Source of the DNA: Priapulus caudatus
Taxonomy: Eukaryota; Priapulida; Priapulimorpha; Priapulimorphida; Priapulidae
NCBI RefSeq assembly: GCF_000485595.1
Contig: NW_014577279.1
Location: 111,173 to 162,641 of the forward strand
DNA: 51,469 nucleotides
Direction: 5' to 3'
Under the pieces are notes generated by a model. It was not told where the DNA came from, ran no database searches, and saw only the letters and a program-made list of their open reading frames with translations. The position numbers were made by a program, and so were the translations under genes. Positions 24,218-37,200 of the stretch are shown one piece after another (position 1 is the stretch's first letter; the number at the start of each line of letters is the position of its first letter).

Positions 24218-24679
24218 TCCATCCGCAGCACGATGAAGATCGTCTGCAAGTGCCACCGCGTTTCCGGTTCCTGTTCCATCAAGGTATGTTGGCCCAAAAT
24301 GTCCGACTTCCGGCGCATCGGGAGCATGCTGAAGCAGCGGTTCGACGGAGCGACCTTGGTCGACCTTAACAAGCGACGCACGCATCTGCGACCGAAGACC
24401 AAGGGACAGAAGCAGCCGACGAAGAAGGATCTCGTCTACCTGGAAGAGTCGCCCGACTTCTGAGAGTACGCCCCGATGATCGGCTCGCTGGGCACGCGCC
24501 ACCGAGAGTGCAACCGCACGAGTTACGGCATCGACGGCTGCAGGCTGATGTGCTGCGGGCTGGGCTACCACACGATGGTCGAGCAGGTGACCGAGGACTG
24601 CGACTGCAAGTTCTTAAGGTGCTGCGAGGTGCGCTGCTGAAAGTGCACGCAGATGGTCGACAAGAACTACTGCAACTGA
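24218..24679 (+). pseudogene. Wnt family 3'-terminal exon with two in-frame TGA codons
   Basis: Wnts are secreted, palmitoleoylated signalling ligands for Frizzled/LRP receptors. This exon starts after a good acceptor (TTTCCGCTCACAG) and encodes the Wnt C-terminal half in one colinear frame. Visible motifs are CKCHRVSGSC (the lipidated Ser is kept), [62 protein letters not shown] and a terminal NYCN before TGA. The subfamily resembles WntA or Wnt4 by eye. Damage: TGA at 24461-24463 where SPDFC needs Cys, TGA at 24638-24640 after VRC, Gly to Arg in CHGVSG, CCGRG to CCGLG, and KFHWCC to KFLRCC. No upstream Wnt exons were found. It is best read as an orphan or decaying exon; base-calling error is a less likely alternative because several independent sites are affected. 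Confidence 0.8.
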
Positions 24680-24741
24680 TGGTCATCGTAGCCAGTAAGT
24701 GTACGCGCGATTCGGCTAGTATGGTCTCCCGTACGTACAGA

Positions 24742-24782
24742 GGTGTGCGAGGTGCGAGGTGCGAGGTGCGAGGTGCGAGGTG
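24742..24782 (+). repeat. Short GAGGTGC minisatellite
   Basis: Five to six tandem heptamers immediately downstream of the Wnt exon. Confidence 0.85.
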
Positions 24783-27022
24783 GATATTTGTAACTATAGT
24801 GCGAGTTGTGTGACACACTAGATGGTTAATTATAACTGTAGTGTGGGTTTATAGGAGAGGTATGACTGTATGAGCTAGGTGCCTATCTACTGTGGGATAT
24901 TAAGGGATTGTCTTGAGGGGGAATACTCATGGCAGGAAGGATGCCAGCACCAGAACTGTTAGCACAGCCAGAAATAGTGGGAGAAGTCCGGTATGGGTAG
25001 CGGTAGGGGTATGCGTTTCATTTATGACGAACCGAAATGTGATCAAAATTCCTTATTCCCCGTTTTATACTAATAGAAATTTTACTGTTTTGTTTCAGGG
25101 TTAGTTTTGATGCGAAAATAAATGTTTCAGATATGAAAGTCTGAAATCTGGGCGAGAGATGGCGCTACGCCTAAATGATCGCCATTTTGCTTTTCGATTA
25201 TCGCGCAAATAAAAGTAATGACATGTTCCAGTCAAATTACTGTAACGAAGAATCTAAAACACAGTATTACATGTACGTAAGTATGATTAGGTAGGTAGGT
25301 AGGTAAATTTAACAAAATCGAATTAATCTAGATGGCCATTTCCATTTTTGCCAAAAAGTTGGCGTGGCTCGAAAGTAGGTCGACTGGCGTGCTCCAAAAT
25401 AGGACGTTCAAACCTCTCCCATAGGAGTGACAACTATATGCAATTTGAAACATGTGGGTCAAACGGTTCTTGAGTTATCATTGACCGTAGCCAAATGTTG
25501 ACGGACGGACGGACGTACGACGGACGACACACCATGGCAATAGCTCATCTTGACGATGTCAAGGCGAGCTAAAAATATACATATAAAAAACTATATTTTT
25601 GTTGTTTGTGCACAGCGGCATTCGTGCAGTGAACTTGTGTAGAGAAATATTAAAACTTATTAACTATCATTTTATTATTGAAATGTCTGTGCTGATACGC
25701 GTAGCTCTAGTGTGAAGGGGCCTTTACTAACCGCTAATCTAAACAGGACATCACACGCATGCACGCACACACGCACCCTCGCGCATATATAATATATATA
25801 TATATATGTCATAGCGTGAGCACGGTGGTGGTGTTGGCTTGCTCTTGCTGCCACTGGGTTAGGCTGACTATAGTACGAGTTGAAAATGGAACGCTCAACG
25901 CCCTCAGTAAAGTACAGCTAGCACAGCGATATATTTAGATTCAATGCAGTTGCATTCAAGCCGGCATACCTATTAACATAGATGTGTGCACCTCACTCAT
26001 TTTTACACTTTACTGTACATATACCGCCAAAAGGATGTCGGGATATTGAGCTTCTCACTTATCCACAAACAATTGCAACCGGGCAAGTAGGCGAATCTAT
26101 ATCCAGTCCATTTAAACTCACCTCCCCAGTCCCCACCAAGTGAGATACCCCACCCCAGCCATTATTTTTGCTAGGTATGTCAAGCTGGACAAATTTATAC
26201 ATTCTTCACATATGCATGCCAAACGGCACACTTATTTACTAAGCAGTGTTCTAAACACCACAATCACTTGCTGTGAGACAGATCAGCATGACGTACCACG
26301 GCAAACAGGGAAAGTATACACTTTATACTTCTCAAGATATTACATTCTATATATCGTGTAATGGCATTTCCCTTTGCATGTGCTCATACTAGAAGTCCTC
26401 TTGTGCCACCATATGCGAGCACTTTATAAAAAATCTACTTCAGAAACCTGTACATAGGTCCCAAAAAGCATACTATGCCCGTATAAATACATACTATAAG
26501 CACTAAAAATAAATCGTAACTTTTAAGTTTTTCAATGATGATGCTGTGAGCAATGACACATTCAACTATTCAGAGACAATTTTCCCAACACTTTCATTTG
26601 ACAGAAGACACATAAATCTCCATAGCATGTGTGCAAATCTGTACGCATCCCTATTTACTAATAGCTCTTATGAAGCAATGCTATTGCAGACATCATGTAC
26701 ATAACGCATGGCACAATGCATTGTACGCCAAACGCTGTCATTTTTTCGGCTGTCCATTACCCTTCCTGGTGCTGTCACGACACTACCACTGTATGCAAAT
26801 GTTGGTAGATTAAAGAGAAGCAATCAGACTTCTTATGATAGTATCACACTAATACCAAATGGGTTATCAGGAAATTGGTCAACCTCTCGGATAAAATTAG
26901 CACAATACTTTTTATCACTTCACTCCAACGAACGTCTTCGCATAACATTTTAGCCATGTATTTCCTATGTAAGAGTCACAGTCATTATGATTGGTTTGAC
27001 TAAGGTCTATCACAAAGTGGTA
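24783..27022. other. No gene seen; includes a dispersed repeat and the TIMM44 3' flank
   Basis: A (GTAG)n tract lies at 25288-25304. A dispersed-repeat tail (25330-25575) contains GACGGACGGACGGACGTACG and CTCATCTTGACGATGTCAAG, related to 22920-23300. (AT)n is at 25788-25807. The right part should hold the TIMM44 3'UTR, but no canonical AATAAA is seen on the minus strand close to the stop. Confidence 0.45.
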
Positions 27023-27142
27023 TCACAACCACTGCTCCTGTGAACTTGCTGATAAGTCTAGCAATCTCCATGCTGCCTTGGGATCCAGCTCTGCCTGATC
27101 TCTACATAAAACCCACACGTATTGGATCCTAACGACCTTATC
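27023..27142 (-). CDS. TIMM44: TIMM44 exon 15 (stop codon)
   Basis: 120 nt including TGA. It encodes DKVVRIQYVWVLCRDQAELD then PKAAWRLLDLSASSQEQWL. Acceptor TTTTTGTAG. Confidence 0.97.
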   Translation of the reverse strand, partial: DKVVRIQYVWVLCRDQAELDPKAAWRLLDLSASSQEQWL

Positions 27143-30100
27143 CTACAAAAACAAAGGTGAGATTGATCATTTAAAAAAACAAGCACTTTTCATTTTCACT
27201 GCTTGTTTTACATTTACTGCAGCTAAGTTTTAATAACAACTGGAAATAAAACATCTACCATGCATCCATTTTAACCAAAACAACAAAATAAGTAAAAATC
27301 ATTACAGTATAAATATCGTACAACGCGAGCGTAGAAGACATTACAAGGGGAACTGTGGAGTTGAAGCCAGGACCATCTTTACAGGCCACAGACCAACTGC
27401 ACTATGCTATGAGGGTTTGACATTACTCAACACCACGGAGCTATATGCTAACAGATTATAATGGAGGGGTTGTGTGGTGCTTACTGGGTCTCCTTCAATG
27501 ACCTTGCTACTTTTGTCTCGTATGCAGAGAATCTGCTGAGAGACAAAGCTGATGATGAGAACCGGTCCCTGCTCCATGATCTTACCCATGGCCAGCTGTA
27601 AAGAACACAAACAATCCTCTCACATAACACAACACAAATGAATCATCGCAAGAACGCACTCACTGCAAGAAGTTCAGTCTGTTACTGACGAGGATTTTGA
27701 TATTTCCTAGCACAGTTTAGAGTAGAGCTTGACAAAAGCATACGACCGGCTGTTGAAAATGCTGCTATGTTGGATTCATCTCAACATTGAACCATTTCAA
27801 AGGATCAAGGTAAATTCAACGATATTATTGCGAGATATAGTATTTGAGGCTTTAAAGGTATAGCCTCCCTCAAACTTTCAAGCGGAAAACATAAAATCAG
27901 GCAAAAACTAGAAAGGGCAGTTGTCGCCAACTACATGCTAGCCGGTTCGCCGCAAGAGTGTGGTAAGGTATTCATCAAAGTGTTGGTCGAGGGATCAAAT
28001 TAGGGGTCAAGTAAGTGAACGGAAGAGTATGATCGGGTCGTCTAACCGGTGAATAAGCGTCCGGGCAGTCGACTGGTTTTGGTACGCGGACGAAGGCACA
28101 TTCATCCTAGGATGGTAGAGTATAGGGGGGCAAGTTTGGCTAGCGCTAGGTCCATTAGGGCCCGGAGTTATAGGAGCGGAAGGGACTATAATCAGAGGTC
28201 CAAGGTAAGGTGAAAATAAAGTCTTTGTGAACCTGGTTTTGGTAGCGTAGGTCCAATTAGGGGCCCGAGTTATAGAGCGGAAGTGGCAACTATAATCAAG
28301 GTCAAGGTAAAGGTCAGAATACTAGGTCTTGGTCACCTGGTTTTGGTAGCGGGGGGAAGGGCCTGGCTCACCTCTACTGCGCCAAGAATATAGAGGGCAG
28401 TTTGGTAGGCGGCTGAGGTACTAGATGGTGGCCCCGAGTATAGAGAGGCGGAAGGGGAAGATGATATCAAGTCCAAGGAAAGAGTTCTAAATAATAGGGT
28501 CGCCAGTGCAACCTAGGTTTTCGGTACGCTGCTACCTTCTCCCCCAATGTGTGTATATCCCAAAGTTGGTAGCGCTAGTCCAATTAGGGACGGAGTTAGA
28601 GAGCGGAAGGAAAATATGATCTCAGGTCAAAAGGTAAAGGTCAAATAAGGTCGCAGTGACCGGGGGGGGGGCGTTGTCAGAAACAAAATTATCGCCAACA
28701 ATTAGTCTTACTTACTTCCACTCGTAAACCGTTGAAGCAGAAACATGCGCGTAATGTTTACGAGAAGGAAATCCTCGGGCAAGATAGCGCTTAACGTGTA
28801 CGGAGAGCGCCAGACCCTTCGTAACTTTAATATTAAGATTGATAAAATAACTACATTTACACTGACGAATTACGAAGGAGGTAAGTTATACTTTGAATAA
28901 TAATAGCAATCAAAATGTGTTTTTCTGTTGAAAAAGCCAACGTCAAAAGTCAGTTAGATTATCCTACCGCTAATAAAACAAAACAATACATTTACGACAA
29001 TGGCGATATGGCATTTGTTCTCGGTGTTTTTATTGTTTACGCCGATGCTTTGTGCCAGCAAATCGTGGTCTGCGTTATAGTGTAAAATTTGTTCGTGCAG
29101 ATAAATTCATGCGACACGGTCATTGTTTCATCAAGAGAGATTTCAGTAATGTGGTGTAGCCATCGATATATAGTGCATAAAATTTTGTTTTTGTGTTGTT
29201 TTGTTTTTTTTGATTTCGTGTGATGTACAATAAATTGTGTATGGAATTCTGAATTTTGTGATCGATTGCTCGATGGCGGCAAGTTCAGGGCCAGCCTTGT
29301 GATGAAGTATCTGTTAGGGTAAGTTTTTTAATAGCTGGCGATGTGCGGTTTTTGCGGTGGGAGAGGCAACATTGGCATTAGTCGTAGTGTTTTCATAGCA
29401 TTAACTTTAGCATTAACTTTACGATTGTTCTTGACAACAGGGCCCCTGGTTTTGGTATGCTGCGCAGCGGGGGAAGGGGTCCAGCCAAGATTGCTAATAT
29501 TACAAGTTTGGTAGCGCCTAGGTTCAATAGGGGCCGAGTTAGAGAGGCAGAAGGGAAATATGAGTCAAGGTCAAGGATAATAGGTCAAATAAAGAGATCG
29601 CAGTGAGTAGGTTTTGATACCGCTGCTCACCTCGTCGCGTGCCGCGAGGTGTGTAATGTAAGACCAGTTTGGTACGGAGGTAATTAGGGGCTGAGTTAGA
29701 GAGCGGAAGGGAAATATGATCAAGGTCAGAGCGTAAATGGATCAGAGATAAAGGTAGGGGACCTGAGTTGATAGCGACTGCTCACCTTCTCCCCAAGATG
29801 TGTAAGTATAGTACCGAGGTGAGCGCGTAGGTCAATTAGGGTCGCGAGTAGTAGAGCGGGGGAGGGAAATTGTCTGCGGCGGCGGCGGCTGGGGAGACAT
29901 GAAACCATAGTATCCCCGCCGACTTCGTCTCGGGGGATACAATGAATTATTTTAACATTGCACGTTTGTACTTGCCTATATATGTAATAGGGGGAAAAAT
30001 GCTTGGGAATACGTTCATTCGAAGCTTTTAGACTACAAAGTGAAACGTTGGGGTCGAATGTTTCCCACCGTTTACTTTTGCCTACATTGAGTGGCTTCAT

Positions 30101-33100
30101 TGACTCGATTGAAATGATGGTTGCTCAAATATAAACAATACAATATGGCGCCATTATACGGAACCGCAGGGAAAAGCATTTTTCGAGTTGTTTCTTCGTT
30201 GAGCAAATATAGGCTTGATACATACTTTTACAGTTTTATTTTCAAAGCTAACGTTCAGTTAAAGTGTAGTGAGTTATTTAGTTACGTTTTTACAGTGGTT
30301 TGTTATAAAAATTTACGTGGAAAGTTCGAGGGAATCTACCTTTAATAGCTATAACAGGTGACACAGACTGTGGTCATCTTGGCAAATTAAGGCCATCAAT
30401 AATGACAATTCTATACGGCGCACGAAACTTACATCAACATGATCAACATCCAGAACCTTGGAGTCAAACTTGTAGCCAAGCCCGTGCGCTTGCTTCATCG
30501 GATGTGTGAGTACGTTGTATGGCTGCAAAATGAACAGATGACAGAGACTGTCATACAGTACCTGAACAACCTACTACAGAGTACTACAGCAAGGCACAAA
30601 ATAAGCGGTATTGCATCGCAATTTGTGATAGAAAATTAAGCAAACACTACAATTTGCTGGCCCCTGAGCAAAACTGTGAAAGATGTTTATTCATTATTGC
30701 CATCCGATTCTGCAAAGATTCACGCTATAGGCCTACTGCTTGGGACGTATGCCGTCGGGCAAGAAAGGTAACTCTAGTGTATAATATCTCCCCTGCAGAT
30801 GGCAGTCATGCTAGTTTTAAGTTAAACTGGTACCCGCTGTATTTCGCCTTAACAAATGTAGGAGTCTACGCTGCATTAATTCCATGTACAAATGAGTTAG
30901 CGCAACCTGAATAGTTTTAAGTTAACGTCTGCAATCCCGCGAATGGCCCAGGACAAATAAAATGGTGAAGTTGTCAACAGTTCATTCGTGGATCTCCCAA
31001 CTTTCCAAACAATATTTTGATTAAACTCAGCGTGAAGGAGGGTTGCGTAGATATGATACAATGCCGACTGCGTACCAAGCATGCATAAAAATTCAGAACA
31101 GTCGTCGGAAACGATTTCTGTACCAACAAGGTCTTCAATACAATTAAACAACACATGAGGGCAGAAGCACAGGAATAGCCAGGGAACAAAATGAGCATCA
31201 ACAGCATCTATACTAAGGCACTGATAGGCGAGTTAAAATATTTCATCAATCGATGTCATCAACATGGACATTTTCTTCTCACTTTTTACAGTTTTAAGCA
31301 AATTTCCCCATTTTCCACAGATTACATAATGTTCACATCTCTGAGCCCCCTGCAGTTGATCTTTCCATAAAAATTAACCAATGACTGCTGGCATGCAATG
31401 CCAATCACATACTTGACACATACTCTAGGGCATCTTCCTTGCACATACTTGACAAATAAAGCGATGGCAATTCCGGAAACTGTATTTTCAGCTACAAAAT
31501 CTTTTTTCCTGTCTAACTATAACTTATACTTTGTAAGAAGAGGAAAATGTTTATTTACCGCTTCGTAGCACCAGTCCTTTATGATCTCTGTGTCACCTCG
31601 CACCATAGCCTGGAGTGTAGAATCACATTCTCACTGATTAATAACTTTACTGCCTTATACATATGAATAACTGTAAAACAATCAATTCGAGAAACACATA
31701 TTCTGCTTGAACCAACCTTTTGTTTCAAGTTTTTTTTGCATGTGGAAAATCTGATATATTATTGCTGTTCTGATATTGTATGAAGAGTTAAGTTAGTCAA
31801 AATTCTGAGTTGGTTCTCTGGATGCATACTGCTGCATAGCTACTCAAATCAAAATGAAAACACATATGTATAAGGGTAAGAAAAAAAACAGATTACTAAA
31901 CAATTCACAAATAAACCTATTAACCAGATACCTCGAGTATGTTGGGAATGATTTCATATTCGCACTCGACTAGAAACTTCTCCTTGTCAAAATTCGGGTC
32001 CATCTTACAGATTTCTGTTAGCACTTCTGACATCTCAGTCTTTGAGAATAATCCACCTGCAATTGATGTACAGGAAGCATGATGTCAGGGGAACTAATGT
32101 AGAGAATATAGCTCACAACATTATTGCCTAATAACACATTCTTTCTCACTATCCTTATTACCTCCTGATTCACAACTACGAGCATTGTCAAATGTCTGGT
32201 AACACTGGTTTCTGAAAACAAACTCCAGGTGTAATAGTTGCTTTAATAGCAATACACATCCTTGCGACCTGCACTCACCACAAGCGATGTGGTTAACTTC
32301 GAGCGCTGGTGCAATAAGGCAATAGAAAATTCCCACGACTCAGCATGACATTCCACTACTCGCACACTTACCAAACATGTCTGTTAGTTTATCTGTTAGC
32401 AACCGTGAAGCTCTGATCACCACGTTGTCGCTCTCATCATATTTCATCTTCAAATCAAAGAACTCTGAAGTATGCAACAATTGTGGAACCATGTAACAAC
32501 ACAAAGCATCGTGTACATATCTGTCCACGTTTCCCCTTACAGCTCGTTAGATGACGCTATTAACCATGCTTCAGTCAGCCGGTGAAAGCAGTTATGTATC
32601 ATCATGCTCAAACTACATAAAATGTCATCATCATCATGGAAAACCATATACACTCTCTGTACACCCACAAGGACATTATTGTCACAGCTAGTATATATGC
32701 TGATAACACACAGTCAACTTGCTCTGTAACAAGTGGATCATGCCCATTAAAAATAGTAAAATTTGTTGCCAATTGAATTACCTCCCAGTAGTAGAAACAT
32801 TGATATATCAATATTGCTATAGTGAGATTATATGAGAAGTGAATTCTAAGCTGTAGTTGATTTCCAGACACATTTTACTATATAGAAGCCCAGTTACTAA
32901 TTTATTCCAGGTCTACATATACGCACTGTTTACATATTGATTATTATCCTTGAAGTTTTGCCAACTCTGGTACCAGCGTGAGTCCTTATGTAACTCCATT
33001 CCAGTTGTGCTCCTATATAAGTACAAACAATTAAATAAATATATAAAGAGACATACTTCTCAAATGATATATTATAGATGAATTACTAAGGGCCATTTAT

Positions 33101-34244
33101 TATTTTGCAATGATAAATCTGAAAAATACCTACTCATCTGCCTCGATGACTTTCTCTTTACTTTCAAAGCCTACCTCTTTTCGTTTCTTTAGCTTGGCTA
33201 AAAAATGAAGGTTGGTTTATCAGTGTTGTATGCAATACCATGTACCATGTCACCATACACTGCTATAATCACTATGTATATACTCTTAATCCACTATATC
33301 ACCATGTACTACTACATGTACTACTTACTATACATTCCATATAATAAGCGCCTACCATAACATCAGGAGTCTATCAATATCTATTGATAGACTCCTGATA
33401 CCATCATGCATTATGAGCAAATAGGGAGCAGGGTTTAGTATCGACAAAACGGATTTGTAGGCATATAGATATACAGTTAAAGTAATTATTTCAAACAGTC
33501 TTCCCAACCGTTCTTGTATTTTTCTGACCACTACAATATTTACTGTTATTGCTTGCATAACAATTGTCTAAAATACAGCTAAAATGTCCTAGAACCCCCG
33601 TACATCATTTTCACAAAAATGTACAACGATTGAAAATAGTTTGTTTACATCGTGTTGACGCGGTGACATGATGATGCCACTTGATTCTCGTGAGACCCTG
33701 TCCCTGTACTTTTACACATTAACTTGAATTAAGCAATAGCGATTTTGTACTAGTCTAGAACCACTACGTCACTCAATAAGATGCACTTTTGGCTGGTGGT
33801 TGCACGAGGATTTCAAAGGAATTGTCACTATATGAAAGAATTTGGCAACATTATTTGCTATTTTATATACAAAAACAGCATAAACCCATGTTAATTTTTA
33901 CACTGAAGAAATCAGTAACATATATGTTTGTTATAGGTGAGACTACACTTCACTATAATTTTCTTGATTGTGCAGTTATTTATGAAACAATTCCGTTAAG
34001 ATGCCACTTGCAAGAAAGATAATTGGCTTTCTTTAGATAGCTAATTATAAATTGCCATCATACCTGGAGCCTTGTACTGCCTAGCACGTTTAAAGGCCGT
34101 ATCTTGGATCTCCTCTGACACAGCTTGAACACCCTTATGTTCAAATGATAAATAATTCATGTAAGAACCTACATAGCACATACAACCAATCTCTAAATGC
34201 AGTAGATGCTGTATTAACAAAGGATTTCAGTCACACACACACCA

Positions 34245-34287
<43 letters not shown>

Positions 34288-37200
34288 CATAAACAAATGT
34301 CAGTAATAGAGTAGAGTCGGTCTTCTGTCGGTTACTTTTATTTACTATTCATCAACTTACTGATGACACAGTCTTGAACACTCGAGTATTTCCTATTTCT
34401 GCAGTTTGTTTCGTGATAGTTTCTGCTGCTCCTTTGGCTGTCTTTGCTAGATCCTCAGTAAATTCAGCACCTTTCTTAGCAATGTCGGATTTCTTTGCTT
34501 CCTCTAGAGTCTGTAACAGGGCTAACAACCTCAATGCTATCATCAAATATCCCCCTAACAAAATTATTCACACTTTATGCTTGATTTTCGACCTAATAAA
34601 ATTCTTCGGAATTAAACAGCTAAAATGACAACAGGCAGATAATTATTAACCACCAATGTCCTTGCAAGTGACTTTACCTCTGATAGCTTTCCTTTCAATA
34701 CATCTAACGTCTCTTTCACTGCTGAAGAGCTTTCACTCTCAATCGTATCCTGTAATAGTAATAAGAATACAAATTGGCTGAAAAAATCAATATGTTCAAT
34801 GACTAGTTATGGACTAGCTTAACACCAAACAATAATTTTTGAAAGATTGCCAAACATAGTTGCATACCCAGTACTTATCAAGCATGTTACAAGACTAAGT
34901 ACTTCAAATGTATTTCTATAAATATAATATTGCATGAAGTAATTAACCCCTAAAAACGTCTGAAGCGCAATATTGCTCTTCTATTTGATCCAATTACCTA
35001 TTAGATAGGGGTGAGTATTGCGACCAAAAACCGTATTGCAATATATTGCAATACAACAAAACCGTATTGCAATATTTTCCAATACGTATTGGGAAGTGTA
35101 TACCATGCATGATATAGTAACAATTTGATGGTTTTAATATCATCATATATTGTATTATATGACATGATTTAATTTCTCATGTTTTTCTTGAGAAACAGAA
35201 GCACGGCAATGTTTTCCGCTGACAGTGCAGCCCTCTGTGCCGTAAAAATGTCACCCGCTGTACTGAATACCCTCTCGGAAGGCACTGACGTAGCTGGAAT
35301 ACACAATACCCCTGCTGCATAATTGGCTTATACTGGATACTGAAACTGAAACTGAAACTGAAACAGTGGGTGCTCGCTTCAGCTGGTATCGCGCGCGCGC
35401 GGGCACTCAGGTGAGCATATGCTATATATAGACTCCCTTGTTGCCGTGCTCTCTGCCTCGCGCACACGTCTGCCCTACGCTGCCCGCGCAGTAGTACCGC
35501 GCAGTGCTCCATGCAGTGGTCACTTACCAGTAATACTGTATGCGTCGTGAAGGCATTGTGCTTTCGTAATATATACACCGCCAGTGCATAATTTTCGAGC
35601 CCATTAACAATATAGACATAAAGGCAAGTGTCAAGTAATTTATTTCTTGTTATACCACCGTATCGTAAAATATCGATATCCGGAAGTTGTATCGCGATAT
35701 ATCGAGTTTTCAAAATATATTGCAATATACCGATATACCGGTATATCGTTACACCCCTACTATTAGACAAATAGATGAATTCCCCAGAAGATATTATAGC
35801 TTACATATTTTTGCCGAGCTTTTTTTAGTGCTTCCGACTGTTCCAGTTTATCAGCTTCTTTGCGGAACTTCTTTAAACTGTCCTGTTCGTAACAAACAAT
35901 CAAACATTTTATATGATCAAGATCATAGAAACCCTAGAGCGAACAATAACAAAAACTGAAAACTGACTCAGTTTTACTGGAATTAAGTAAGCCATGTGGA
36001 TGTAGTATGAAAAATATAATGTCGATATGAATTAGCTTTACTCTTATTATCACACTTCACTGTGCAATAAGCAAAGAAAAACACATGCCTGAAACACACC
36101 CAGTACTCACTGAAAATAGACATTGGAAAGATTATGCATACTCACTAATTTAGTTCAAACCATTCATCAAAAAGCAACCAATAAGTAATGGAAACACATG
36201 AACTTCCCCTTAAGGTCCGAATGACGCAAGACTGACGTAGCACTAGGTAAATTCCAGGCTGTGAAATCCAAATGTTAGTGCTTCTTTATGCACTTCTAAC
36301 TCGGTTAAGGGATGTGATGGGAACAATTGCATTCTCAACTCAAGCAAACATATAACCGAGTTATAATGTATTAAACGACGTGCGTAAGTTTACTTAATTC
36401 AGCAGAAACTACGAGACAGTGTTCAGTTTTTCGGCGTTATATTTTTCATATTTTCATATTATTTATATATTTCACATTTTTCGAATAAAAGTGCTCAGTA
36501 TGAGGAGTTTCCGAATTAAGGTGTTAAGGAATTAAGGATCATAAGTTATGTTTCTTATCTTTTTTTTGGGGGGGGGGGTTAGTTATTATACCTGTAATGA
36601 AGCTCCTCAGAGAAAATCTACCCATATGATCTCCAAATAAATGAATATGATCATAAATATGAATGAAAGTACCCATTAAATGTGACGTGAGTTACCCTGG
36701 AATTGCCTACATATATTATATAGTAACAAAATTATCTAAAATGGATAGCCTATACATTTAGTGTCATTTTGTGTACACTATATTTTAACCTGAGACTTCG
36801 TTGCTTTTGATAACTTTTATTGCAGCTATGGTTTTAACATCTTTGCATTAAAATTTACCTGCATTTCTTTATTTTTGTCCAAGTCTTGTTTGATATTCTG
36901 GAATATCTGACCAAAGAAGCCAGGTTTTTGTGGTTGCTGCGAGACATGCCTTCTCTGATGAAACCAAGCAAAAGAGATAGAAAAATATATTGTGACTAAA
37001 CATGTGATTTCTAGATTAGATACTCATGCTCCCACATCTGCATCTAGCAGTGCTCTATAACAACAACAAACTCAAGGTTAGATTATAAATGTAGATAATA
37101 TGGAAATACAAAATAACCATGACTTTCAAGTTAAAAGGAAATAATACTGGTATAGCAAATTACACTGCAAAATTCACGTAATTTTTAATTCTATGCACTT

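Noticed and set aside
24461-24640. The first Wnt TGA replaces a Cys codon, so selenocysteine recoding was considered
   Set aside because: The second TGA is at a position that is not Cys in the family, other invariant residues are lost, I saw no obvious SECIS-like structure after the stop, and no selenocysteine Wnt is known to me.
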